This document shows, one piece after another, positions 1 through 7,856 of a stretch of DNA of 64,000 nucleotides (positions are counted from its first letter, which is position 1; each line of letters begins with the position of its first letter). The position numbers and the translations under genes were made by a program. A model generated the notes under the pieces. It worked only from the letters and a program-made list of their open reading frames with translations. It ran no database searches and was not told the DNA's origin. The stretch is from Bacteroides eggerthii (GTDB taxonomy: Bacteria; Bacteroidota; Bacteroidia; Bacteroidales; Bacteroidaceae): positions 3,876,001 to 3,940,000 of the forward strand of contig NZ_CP102258.1 of assembly GCF_025146565.1 (NCBI RefSeq), read 5' to 3'.

Positions 1-185
1 ATGCAGGATTGTCGTGCAGCATATATGGCATTGCACATATATGGATGATGCCGCATTCACATCATGCACCACCTGTGGCAGGCAAGCAATACCCCTTACA
101 GGACAATGTTTCAATGTATGCCCTCATGCACTGTGCCAAAAGTAGCGGCTATTTTTGAAACTTCCACCAACATTTCCCCTACCTG

Positions 186-215
186 ACATCAGATGTCGTC
201 AGATGTCATCAAATG
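186..215 (-). repeat. Triple 10-bp repeat, cluster 1
   Basis: Three tandem 10-bp units, read on the minus strand as catttgatga, catctgacga and catctgatgt. The last unit ends 41 nt before an exact -7 box (TACTTTTG at 144-137, minus strand). No TTTG sits at -33, so an activator bound to the repeats is a reasonable inference. The regulated gene would lie left of the window. Three more clusters with the same units occur at 48961, 60020 and 62876. Confidence 0.75.
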
Positions 216-230
216 TCATATCAAGCGCTG

Positions 231-261
231 TTTACCAATCGGTTATCACTGTCTAATTTTG
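231..261 (+). promoter_or_regulatory. Predicted Bacteroidetes promoter for the mob operon
   Basis: The -7 box TAATTTTG (254-261) is an exact TAnnTTTG match, and TTTA (231-234) lies 19 nt upstream as a 3/4 match to the -33 TTTG. The start would be near 268, leaving a leader of about 230 nt before mobA that contains the hairpin and direct repeats. Confidence 0.5.
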
Positions 262-294
262 CAAAATCGGAATCAGACGATGGAAAAGAACTGA

Positions 295-440
295 CTTCGT
301 CGGACCACAGTGCGTCGTGAACGTCGCACAGCAATCCGACGAAGGAGGATTCTCTGTTCAAGCGAACAGAGCAAGTTGTGTTTTCGTCCGACAAAAAGTC
401 TTTTGTCCGACAAAAACAACTAGCCCGGCTAAAAGCCGGG
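295..440. other. Candidate origin of transfer (oriT)
   Basis: A perfect 10-bp inverted repeat (cttcgtcgga 295-304 with tccgacgaag 335-344) is followed by two direct copies of gtccgacaaaaa spaced 19 nt apart and a hairpin cccggc-taaaa-gccggg (424-440). Inverted repeats plus short direct repeats directly upstream of a relaxase operon are typical of oriT regions. The nic site cannot be placed from sequence alone, and the hairpins could instead be leader RNA structures. Confidence 0.4.
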
Positions 441-498
441 AGAATCCGCTCCAAAGTCGCGGATTCCGGAAGAGAAAGAAGTACAAACCCAAAATCTC

Positions 499-927
499 AT
501 GTACATGGAGAAAAAAACTGGAACAAGAACAGGCAGGAAGTCCAAAAGCAATCCGGCAGACCGCAAATACAGTTTCCGCCTGAATGCCGAAGAGAACACA
601 AAATTTGAACAGCTGTTGGCGGAATCCGGAGCGAGAGATCTCACGCTGTTCATTAAGAAATCCATCTTCTCGGGACAGATAAAGGTGGTGAAAATCGACA
701 AGGCGACAATGGACTACTACATCAAACTGACCGAATTCCACAGGCAGTTTCAGGCCGTCGGAAACAACTACAATCAGGTTGTCCGGACCTTGAAGAACAA
801 TTTCGGGGAAAAACGTGCGATGGCACTGCTTTACAGGTTGGAGAAACTGAGCATCGAACTGATGCTTGTCTGTAAAAAAGTCATGGTGCTAACCCAGGAA
901 TACGAGCGGAAATGGTTGCAAAAATAA
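499..927 (+). CDS. mobA: MobA-like relaxosome accessory protein
   Basis: This 142-residue basic protein resembles the small mobilization proteins that precede relaxases on Bacteroidales elements. Such proteins bind oriT and help the relaxase nick it. The N-terminus is rich in Lys and Arg (residues 3-24), followed by a likely ribbon-helix-helix segment (about 24-60) and a helical C-terminal half. Its last 16 bases overlap the relaxase start at 912, so the two are translationally coupled. An alternative ATG lies two codons downstream at 505. The identification rests on size, composition and position; no catalytic residues are expected. Confidence 0.75.
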   Translation: MYMEKKTGTRTGRKSKSNPADRKYSFRLNAEENTKFEQLLAESGARDLTLFIKKSIFSGQIKVVKIDKATMDYYIKLTEFHRQFQAVGNNYNQVVRTLKNNFGEKRAMALLYRLEKLSIELMLVCKKVMVLTQEYERKWLQK

Positions 928-2159
928 GTCACGGAACAAGCCTTTACGGAGCACTTGCCTATAACTACGACAAGGTAACGGCAGGTACCGCCGAGATTCT
1001 TTCGGGCAACCGCATGATTTCCGACAGATTGGGATTGCCCAGTGAGGACATACGTCTGGCATTGCTCTCTTTTGAGAACTACCTGCTGGCAAACCGCAAT
1101 ACGGAGAAGCCCGTCCTGCATATCTCCCTTTCTCCGGCACCGGAAGACCGGCTGACTGATGGGCAATTGGTAGAGTTGGCGGAACGGTATATGCAGAAGA
1201 TGGGCTATGGGAATCAGCCGTACATAGCCTACAAACATGCCGATACCCATAATGCCCACATTCATATCGTCAGTGTCTGTGTGGACGGACAGGGGAAAAA
1301 GATCAGTGATGCCTACGAGCACCGCCGTTCCATGACCGCCTGTCGGGAACTGGAAACGGATTTCGGCCTGCGCAACGGGGCGGACACGGAAAGGCGGAAT
1401 CCGAAAGCGGAACTAAAAAAGGTGGACGCTTCCTTGGGGGATGTCCGCCATCAGGTAGGCAACACCCTTAAAGCCGTACTGGAAAGCTACCGTTTCCAGA
1501 CTTTCGGGGAATACAATGCGCTGCTTTCCACGCTCAACATCGAGGCGAAACAGGTCAGGGGAGAATACAACGGTATACCATATACCGGTATTGTCTATTC
1601 GGTCACGGATGATACCGGCAAGGTGGTCAGCCCGCCGTTCAAGAGTTCCCGATTTGGGAAACGCTTCGGAAATGAACAGTTGGAAAAGCGGATGCTGATG
1701 AACCTGAAAGACCTCAAGGACGGGAAATGGGCACCCTCCATACAGGCGGACATCGTTCGTGCCTTGCGGCAGGCGGATTCACGGAAACGGTTTGTGGAAC
1801 TGCTGGGGCAAAAAAATATTGATGTGGTGTTCCGTGAGAATGAGCGGGGACGTATCTACGGTGTCACCTTCATTGACCACAACCGACGGGAGGTATTCAA
1901 CGGTTCACGCATGGGCAAGGAGTTTTCCGCCAATGTGTTCAACGACTATTTCCAATGGTTGGAAAACATACCCGAAAAGGAACGGGGCGGACATTCCGCT
2001 ACAGAACTTCGGCAGCATCACCGCCACGAATCCGGCAGCACGCTCGAACTGGCGGCGGGCATTCTTTCGATGGAAACCAACCCGCGTGACTATGAGGAGG
2101 AAGCCTTTGCACGCCGCATGAAGAAAAAGAAGAAGACCGGACGCAAACGTGGCATTTAG
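912..2159 (+). CDS. mobB: MobB relaxase (mobilization nuclease)
   Basis: This 415-residue relaxase should nick the ICE at oriT and pilot the strand into the recipient. The metal-binding motif is visible at residues 109-118 (H109, D111, H113, H116, H118, in HADTHNAHIH), with a supporting His at 70 (HISLSP). A Tyr-containing segment near residues 12-19 (LYGALAYNYD) is the likely nucleophile region. This motif order fits the MOBP/MOBV-like relaxases of Bacteroidales. The C-terminus is strongly basic (KKKKKTGRKR). It overlaps mobA by 16 bp and lies 36 bp before the coupling protein gene. Confidence 0.9.
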   Translation: MVAKISHGTSLYGALAYNYDKVTAGTAEILSGNRMISDRLGLPSEDIRLALLSFENYLLANRNTEKPVLHISLSPAPEDRLTDGQLVELAERYMQKMGYGNQPYIAYKHADTHNAHIHIVSVCVDGQGKKISDAYEHRRSMTACRELETDFGLRNGADTERRNPKAELKKVDASLGDVRHQVGNTLKAVLESYRFQTFGEYNALLSTLNIEAKQVRGEYNGIPYTGIVYSVTDDTGKVVSPPFKSSRFGKRFGNEQLEKRMLMNLKDLKDGKWAPSIQADIVRALRQADSRKRFVELLGQKNIDVVFRENERGRIYGVTFIDHNRREVFNGSRMGKEFSANVFNDYFQWLENIPEKERGGHSATELRQHHRHESGSTLELAAGILSMETNPRDYEEEAFARRMKKKKKTGRKRGI

Positions 2160-2195
2160 ACAAAACAAGTATCAACCCATTTATATACAATTCTT

Positions 2196-4226
2196 ATGCA
2201 GCAAGAAGACGATTTGAGGGCGCTTGCCAAGATCATGGAATTTGGCAGGGCCGTGAGTATTTTTCTTTTGGTGGTACACGTCTATGTGTATTGTTATCCG
2301 AGTATCACCGCGTGGAACTTGAACCTTGCGGTGATGGACAGGATTCTGGTGAATTTCAATAATACGACCGGGATTTTCAACTGTATTCTCTGGAGCAAAC
2401 TGTTGGCAGTGCTTCTGCTGGCAGTTTCCTGTCTGGGTACGCACGGGGTCAAAGGTGAAAAGATAACCTGGCCTAAAATTTATGCGGCGCTGGTGGCAGG
2501 ATGCGCACTGTTCTTTCTGAACTGGTGGTTGCTTGAGCTGCCATTGCCACACGCGGCAAATACCGCATTCTATATTTTTACTCTTACGGCAGGCTATCTC
2601 GCCCTGCTGATGTCGGGGCTATGGATGAGCCGCCTTTACAGGCACAACCTCATGGAAGATGTGTTCAATATGGAAAATGAGAGTTTCATGCAGGAAACCC
2701 GACTGATGGAGAATGAGTATTCGGTAAATCTCCCGACGAGATTCTATTATAAAAAACGCTGGAATAACGGATTTGTCAATATTGTCAATATTTTCCGTGC
2801 CTGCATGGTTATCGGAACACCGGGTAGCGGCAAGTCCTATGCGATAGTCAACAGTTACATACGCCAGCTTATAGCCAAGGGCTTTGCGATTTACATCTAC
2901 GATTACAAGTTTGATGACCTGTCCACCATAGCCTATAATTCTTTGTTGAAGAATATGGACAAGTACGAGGTCAAGCCCCGGTTCTATGTCATAAATTTCG
3001 ACGATCCGCGCAGGTCTCACCGATGCAATCCTATCAATCCGGAATTTATGACGGACATTTCCGATGCGTACGAGGCGAGCTATACGATAATGCTCAACCT
3101 CAATCGCACCTGGATTGAAAAGCAGGGTGACTTTTTTGTAGAATCCCCCATCATTCTGCTTGCTGCAATAATCTGGTATTTGAAGATTTACAAGAACGGG
3201 ATTTATTGTACGTTCCCGCATGCGGTGGAATTACTGAACAAGCCTTACTCGGACCTGTTCACCGTCCTGACTTCCTATCCGGAGTTGGAAAACTACCTTT
3301 CTCCTTTCATGGATGCATGGAAAGGAGGGGCGCAGGATCAGCTCCAGGGCCAGATTGCTTCGGCAAAAATCCCCCTTACGCGTATGATTTCCCCACAACT
3401 ATACTGGGTGATGACAGGAAATGATTTTTCGTTGGATATCAATAATCCGAAAGAACCCAAATTACTTTGTGTCGGCAACAATCCGGACAGGCAGAACATC
3501 TATTCGGCTGCACTCGGACTATATAATTCCCGTATTGTCAAACTTATCAACAAGAAAAGACAGCTCAAATGTGCCGTAATCATCGATGAGCTTCCCACCA
3601 TTTATTTCCGGGGGCTTGACAATCTGATTGCAACGGCACGAAGCAACAAGGTGGGCGTACTTTTGGGTTTTCAGGATTTCAGCCAGCTGACCCGCGATTA
3701 TGGTGAAAAGGAGTCCAAGGTTATTCAGAACACGGTAGGAAATATATTCAGCGGGCAGGTGGTCGGAGAAACCGCAAAGACACTTTCTGAACGCTTCGGC
3801 AAGGTGCTCCAGCAGCGTCAGTCCGTTTCCATCAACCGTCAAGATGTTTCCACTTCCATCAACACGCAGCTTGACTCGCTTATCCCGGCATCCAAGATTG
3901 CCAATCTGTCGCAAGGTACATTTGTCGGGGCTGTGGCGGATAATTTTGGCGAGAAGATAGAACAGAAAATATTCCATGCCGAAATTGTTGTGGACCATGC
4001 AGCGGTCAGTGCGGAAGAAAAGGCCTACAGGAAAATCCCTTTCATCAACGAATTCAAGGACAAGGACGGTAATGACATCATGATGCAGCAGATTCAGCGT
4101 AACTACGACCAGATCAAGTCGGACGCACAGGCCATCATCAACGAAGAGATGGACCGTATCAAAAACGATCCGGAGTTATGCAAGCGATTGGGGTTGGATA
4201 ATGAAAAAACATCCAAGAAGGAGTAA
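2196..4226 (+). CDS. mobC: MobC/TraG-type conjugative coupling protein
   Basis: This 676-residue VirD4/TraG-family ATPase links the relaxosome to the conjugative type IV secretion channel. Four hydrophobic segments lie within residues 15-145, so the N-terminus anchors in the inner membrane. Walker A is at about 206-213 (GTPGSGKS) and Walker B at about 461-468 (VIIDELPT), followed by a conserved GFQDFSQL segment. The C-terminus is charged, as expected for substrate contact. It is the last gene of the mob operon and converges on the end of the T6SS operon; a bidirectional hairpin terminator separates them. Confidence 0.9.
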   Translation: MQQEDDLRALAKIMEFGRAVSIFLLVVHVYVYCYPSITAWNLNLAVMDRILVNFNNTTGIFNCILWSKLLAVLLLAVSCLGTHGVKGEKITWPKIYAALVAGCALFFLNWWLLELPLPHAANTAFYIFTLTAGYLALLMSGLWMSRLYRHNLMEDVFNMENESFMQETRLMENEYSVNLPTRFYYKKRWNNGFVNIVNIFRACMVIGTPGSGKSYAIVNSYIRQLIAKGFAIYIYDYKFDDLSTIAYNSLLKNMDKYEVKPRFYVINFDDPRRSHRCNPINPEFMTDISDAYEASYTIMLNLNRTWIEKQGDFFVESPIILLAAIIWYLKIYKNGIYCTFPHAVELLNKPYSDLFTVLTSYPELENYLSPFMDAWKGGAQDQLQGQIASAKIPLTRMISPQLYWVMTGNDFSLDINNPKEPKLLCVGNNPDRQNIYSAALGLYNSRIVKLINKKRQLKCAVIIDELPTIYFRGLDNLIATARSNKVGVLLGFQDFSQLTRDYGEKESKVIQNTVGNIFSGQVVGETAKTLSERFGKVLQQRQSVSINRQDVSTSINTQLDSLIPASKIANLSQGTFVGAVADNFGEKIEQKIFHAEIVVDHAAVSAEEKAYRKIPFINEFKDKDGNDIMMQQIQRNYDQIKSDAQAIINEEMDRIKNDPELCKRLGLDNEKTSKKE

Positions 4227-4260
4227 TCCTTCCTCTCATTAAATATCAAGATGAAGTGTG

Positions 4261-4292
4261 TGTGGGGGATTTTCCCATCAATTTCCCCCACA
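4261..4292. terminator. Bidirectional hairpin between mobC and the T6SS operon
   Basis: A perfect 9-bp stem (tgtggggga 4261-4269 with tcccccaca 4284-4292) lies between convergent genes. It is the only strong structure in the 108-bp gap, so it probably terminates both transcripts. Confidence 0.6.
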
Positions 4293-4334
4293 TATTATCA
4301 GGTCGGAGCTCTGCAATAGGGGTATTCCTTTCAT

Positions 4335-4703
4335 CTACTTCCCGAACTCCACGACAATCTCCGTCATTTCCCCATGTACTCTTCGCACATTCAGCACCCG
4401 TGCAGGAATCCCATGGTTGAAGCAGCATTGGATAAATTCCATTCCAATGAACACTCCTGTATTGTATTCCTCTGTATCGTTCTTCGTGTTTTTGCAGAAA
4501 GTTACGGTTCCTTTCATCTTTTCATTCCTTCTCTTGCGGTATTGCGCTTCCTTTTCAAACATCATAAAGACTTCTCCTCTGACAATCTGCACCTGTTGGC
4601 CTTCGGTTTGTAGGAATTGCAGGTAACTTTCCAGCAGGTCTTCCGGGCATCCGCTATGGGATAGCATGTTTCTTATCCCTTGTATCTGAATTGAATTTTC
4701 CAT
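4335..4703 (-). CDS. Unknown protein, last gene of the T6SS operon
   Basis: This 122-residue protein is not recognised. It has no signal peptide or membrane segment. The central part is basic (EKEAQYRKRRNEKMKG) and the C-terminal third alternates hydrophobic and charged residues (GIPARVLNVRRVHGEMTEIVVEFG), as in a beta-rich fold. It begins 6 bp after the preceding minus-strand gene, so the two are almost certainly co-transcribed with tssR and the M23 cassette. Its base composition matches the core tss genes rather than the AT-rich cassette, which suggests a conserved accessory gene and not an immunity gene. Confidence 0.65.
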   Translation of the reverse strand: MENSIQIQGIRNMLSHSGCPEDLLESYLQFLQTEGQQVQIVRGEVFMMFEKEAQYRKRRNEKMKGTVTFCKNTKNDTEEYNTGVFIGMEFIQCCFNHGIPARVLNVRRVHGEMTEIVVEFGK

Positions 4704-4709
4704 TACTTT

Positions 4710-5519
4710 TTATTTGGCTATGATTATCTTTTTATCCTTGATGACAAGTGTGTCTTTCCCGCCATGATTCGTCAGGCTTACATCTTTCAAGTCAATACGG
4801 CTGTTGGAGATGGAAAACTCCTGATGAATCGTATCGTTCCGCAGGAAGTGGATGTCCTGTTTGTACAGGTTCGGAATGGAAAAGAACAGGGCTATGATTC
4901 CGCCCATGCAGCATATCATCAACAGGGTAAAGGCAACAAACCACCGCTGGTATTTTCTGTCATCCAAAACCTTCACTTCAACTGGTGCAGGCTCTTCGTT
5001 GATTGTTGCCTTTTTCTGGTTGCATATCACGCGGCATCTCAAATTGGGAAATTCATGCAGGCTGAACAGGTCCGGAATCTGTTGCAGGAATTGCAAGTAT
5101 TGTTTGGTTTCCATCTGCACTTCCAGTTCCATAGTTACACGGATGACACTTCGTTTCATTATCTTGGGTTTTCCTATTGCCCCCGTGGGTTTGGCAACAT
5201 TGACAGGACGGATGTCCGATACGCCTGTGTCCACACTCATGGCAAGCTCCACTCCGGTGTTTCCTAAAGAGGGGGAATCCGTAGGATGGGATCCAAAAGA
5301 TGAAGAACTTTCTGCACCTTCATATTCCGCTATCAGGTCTGCTATTTCCCGCACCTCGGTTACTGCCACGTTCTTTGCCTCTGCATTCACAAAGGTTTCT
5401 ACTTTAGCCTTCACCCTGTCGGTCAGAAAGGCTTTTATCTTGTCTTCGCTTTTCTTATGGATAAGGTAGCTCGGATATTTTTTGGTAAAGTTCCGGGCTA
5501 CGTTTTCCATATAGTCCAT
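4710..5519 (-). CDS. Unknown single-pass membrane protein in the T6SS operon
   Basis: The reading frame opens at 5606, but the segment before the Met at 5519 looks like translated leader. From 5519 the protein has 269 residues. It shows a charged N-terminal domain (about 1-60), a Ser/Gly/Pro-rich linker (about 63-115), a soluble segment, and one clear membrane helix (about 190-212, FVAFTLLMICCMGGIIALFF). After it comes a short C-terminal domain, presumably periplasmic, with repeated beta-like stretches. No family is recognised. Position and composition suggest a conserved accessory membrane component of this T6SS, but that is inference. Confidence 0.65.
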   Translation of the reverse strand: MDYMENVARNFTKKYPSYLIHKKSEDKIKAFLTDRVKAKVETFVNAEAKNVAVTEVREIADLIAEYEGAESSSSFGSHPTDSPSLGNTGVELAMSVDTGVSDIRPVNVAKPTGAIGKPKIMKRSVIRVTMELEVQMETKQYLQFLQQIPDLFSLHEFPNLRCRVICNQKKATINEEPAPVEVKVLDDRKYQRWFVAFTLLMICCMGGIIALFFSIPNLYKQDIHFLRNDTIHQEFSISNSRIDLKDVSLTNHGGKDTLVIKDKKIIIAK

Positions 5520-5620
5520 TGTGTAATCATAGTTACAATCAATAGACAAAACAATAGATAGCAATAATGAAAAATGACTATGTTTTGAATAAATATTATC
5601 TACCATGTTATTATATTACC

Positions 5621-6160
5621 TTAGTTTATATTCACCCTTTGTAAAATACGTAAAGGGCATTTAACAACCCCGTATTTTATATTATATGGAATATATTTAT
5701 ATTCATCTGTTATTCTTAAAGTATCAGTGGCATTCATTTGTTCTATATCATGATTAACCAATAAAATTTGCAATTTGCTCTCATCCATTGAACTTATTAT
5801 TGGATAAAAATTAGCAAATATAATATCCGTAATATATGCTATTTTACTTTGATAATCAAATAATAAAAATTGATTTCCATCAGCAGATCCATTATATATA
5901 ACAAAACAATCTATTTTTCTTTTTCCATCGCTAATCTTTTTCCCAAATTCAATGCTACTACCATCTTGTGTCTCTAATTTAAAAATTAGAAAACATTTAT
6001 TCATAGATTTAAAATATAGCTCATAAACTTCTTGGTATTCTTGCATCTCTGTTTCAATAATAAGAGTATCATTTTTTTCACAAATGACTTCTTCAGAGGC
6101 GGAATTTGCTACAAAACAATTGCCAAATACAAAGAAAAAACATAATATTATAACTACCAT
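5621..6160 (-). CDS. Putative periplasmic immunity protein for the M23 effector
   Basis: This 179-residue protein begins with a short hydrophobic signal peptide (about 1-20, VVIILCFFFVFGNCFVANSAS; the Cys at 15 is not in a good lipobox). The mature part would therefore act in the periplasm, where a peptidoglycan hydrolase would do its damage. It overlaps the end of the M23 gene by 7 bp and shares its strong AT bias, unlike the surrounding tss genes. Such immediate downstream overlap is typical of T6SS effector/immunity pairs. No known immunity family is recognised, so the role is inferred from context. Confidence 0.7.
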   Translation of the reverse strand: MVVIILCFFFVFGNCFVANSASEEVICEKNDTLIIETEMQEYQEVYELYFKSMNKCFLIFKLETQDGSSIEFGKKISDGKRKIDCFVIYNGSADGNQFLLFDYQSKIAYITDIIFANFYPIISSMDESKLQILLVNHDIEQMNATDTLRITDEYKYIPYNIKYGVVKCPLRILQRVNIN

Positions 6161-7098
6161 TGTATATTCATTAAAGTTACATTTCCATTATTGTCTATTT
6201 TTTTTACACCAAGATTGCTTTGATTTGGTTTTGATTCATCTTGAGAATAAAACTTAGTTAAAACAACATTATTAGGACTTATTCTTCCTATCAAGCCTAT
6301 TCCCAAATTCGATGAAGTTCTACATTCAAAATGAAGATGTTGATCAGCTCCTTTCATGGATTTTGCATTTCCGGTAATGCCTGTTTTACCAATAATATCT
6401 CCTTTATGAACTATATCCCCTACTTTTACTGTAATTTCTGACAAATGAGCGTAAAATGCATAATAATTACAACGGTCTAATTTTAAAACTAATTGCTTTC
6501 CATAATCTCCTTTTTCAGAATCCACAATTCTATCTACTATACTGTTAGCAACTGCAATTATATTTGTCCCTTGATTTGCATAATAATCAAATCCTTGATG
6601 ATTCTTCGTTGAATTATTTCGAACTTTACCAAATAGATTACTCGCCCTGTTTCGTCTAATTTGCATTTCAACCAAAGGATCACAAAATTGAGACTCTATT
6701 TTTATAGAAGCAATGCAATCATTAAAATAGAAGCCTAAAGTACTTGATACTTCACAACAAAGCCTTACATTTCCCATATTCTTTATTAGAGTGTTATAAT
6801 GTTCATATTTTTCCAAATAAAATTCATAATAGTTCACCTCACTCTGAAAAAAAGAAGGAATCAAATTAACTATAGAATCCTCATTTATGATAATTTTTTC
6901 ATCGGGAACAGATTTAAGATATATTTTCACCATAGCATCATATAAAAATTTTCTACTTATATAAAGTCTTACTTTTGTTCCCCAATATAAACTATCAAAC
7001 TTTCCATTTTCTTGATCGGCCCAATAAGCTTCCATAGACACAGGTCTTAATATGGAATATTTTGTAGAGCCTGCTAAACAACCTTTAACTTTTATCAT
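6154..7098 (-). CDS. M23-family peptidoglycan endopeptidase, T6SS effector
   Basis: This 314-residue protein has no signal peptide, as expected for T6SS cargo. The C-terminal half is a LytM/M23 metallopeptidase domain: the first zinc ligands lie in NHQGFDYYANQGTNIIAVA (HxxxD, about residues 165-169) and the last in HLHFE (about 252-256), with GDIVHKGDIIGKTG between them. M23 enzymes cut peptide cross-links in peptidoglycan. The N-terminal 150 residues are an unfamiliar beta-rich domain, perhaps the loading domain. Its start overlaps the stop of the upstream extended Hcp by 4 bp (ATGA), suggesting that Hcp carries it. AT-rich composition marks the cassette as exchangeable. Confidence 0.85.
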   Translation of the reverse strand: MIKVKGCLAGSTKYSILRPVSMEAYWADQENGKFDSLYWGTKVRLYISRKFLYDAMVKIYLKSVPDEKIIINEDSIVNLIPSFFQSEVNYYEFYLEKYEHYNTLIKNMGNVRLCCEVSSTLGFYFNDCIASIKIESQFCDPLVEMQIRRNRASNLFGKVRNNSTKNHQGFDYYANQGTNIIAVANSIVDRIVDSEKGDYGKQLVLKLDRCNYYAFYAHLSEITVKVGDIVHKGDIIGKTGITGNAKSMKGADQHLHFECRTSSNLGIGLIGRISPNNVVLTKFYSQDESKPNQSNLGVKKIDNNGNVTLMNIQW

Positions 7099-7832
7099 TT
7101 AGATTCTTGTTTTTGGTTTAACTTTACATTTTCAATTTTAACTTCGCCCTGCAAATTAACTTTACCTAACAATTTTATAATTGAACCATCATCATACTCT
7201 ATTTCAAACTTTACAGTTTCACCAGCATTCGCATTTTTAACCTTAGCACATAAGGTTGCTATTCCACTTTCAGGCAATTCTTCAATTCTACGAGTACCCT
7301 CTGCATCCATCCAATACACCTCCACTATTTCCGCTTGCTTTTCCTCTTTCGATTCAGGCGCAATCGAAATAAATGGTTGCTGCGAAATATCCGACACTTT
7401 CCACACCTTCTCCCTAACCTCCAGATTATTCCTTTTGATAATCCCCGGTGACAAATACAGCACCATCATCATCGGAGAGTTTCCTACACTCATATACTCC
7501 TCTATTTTCACACAGAAGCAGTCCCAGAACCGGAAAATATCCACTATTTCCACTTCGTTGTAGATAAAATGGATTTCCCCGTTGTGCATGGCTCCTTCGT
7601 TCAGCCAGTCATAGAAGAACTGTTCTTCACCCTTGCACTCAAACGCAAGCGTAATCAGGTCTCCCTCGACCGGCAGACACTCCCGATTGCCGATTTCCTC
7701 GCATACTTGGATGTGGAGTTGTATGATTTTTCTCAGATTCGGGTCATCATAGTGCCGGATGTGGCACCGATAGTTATAATAGAGTATCGGCACCTCCATT
7801 CCTCTTATTTTCAGAATAGTTTCATAAATCAT
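7095..7832 (-). CDS. Extended Hcp (TssD-like) carrier for the M23 effector
   Basis: Residues 1-150 follow the Hcp pattern of this locus: PVEGDLITLAF, DWLNEGAMHNGEIHF, a Phe-rich strand, and LYLSPGIIK before a conserved Trp. Unlike the 132-148-residue Hcps elsewhere in the window, it has a C-terminal extension (about 165-245) with an Ig-like or beta-sandwich look (YWMDAEGTRRIEELPESG, GETVKFEIEY). Composition changes from core-like to AT-rich near the extension (about 7400 downwards), so the extension may travel with the cassette. The gene overlaps the M23 effector by 4 bp. A role as tube-tip carrier or adaptor for that effector is inferred. Confidence 0.75.
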   Translation of the reverse strand: MIYETILKIRGMEVPILYYNYRCHIRHYDDPNLRKIIQLHIQVCEEIGNRECLPVEGDLITLAFECKGEEQFFYDWLNEGAMHNGEIHFIYNEVEIVDIFRFWDCFCVKIEEYMSVGNSPMMMVLYLSPGIIKRNNLEVREKVWKVSDISQQPFISIAPESKEEKQAEIVEVYWMDAEGTRRIEELPESGIATLCAKVKNANAGETVKFEIEYDDGSIIKLLGKVNLQGEVKIENVKLNQKQESK

Positions 7833-7856
7833 GATAATACAGTTTCAGGTGAATGA

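Larger units (their letters stand above)
1..498. other. Leftmost intergenic region, regulatory and possible oriT
   Basis: No convincing complete gene is seen here. The stretch holds a triple 10-bp repeat (186-215), a minus-strand -7 box (144-137) that would drive a gene leaving the left edge, a plus-strand promoter (231-261), a 10-bp-stem hairpin (295-344), two direct copies of gtccgacaaaaa (about 386-416) and a short GC hairpin (424-440). A reading frame could start on the minus strand near position 30, but it is too short to judge. Confidence 0.6.

Noticed and set aside
186..215. 10-bp tandem repeats as plasmid-type replication iterons
   Set aside because: Only three units per site, at four dispersed promoters, with fixed distance to -7 boxes and no initiator gene next to them. 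Regulation is the better reading.
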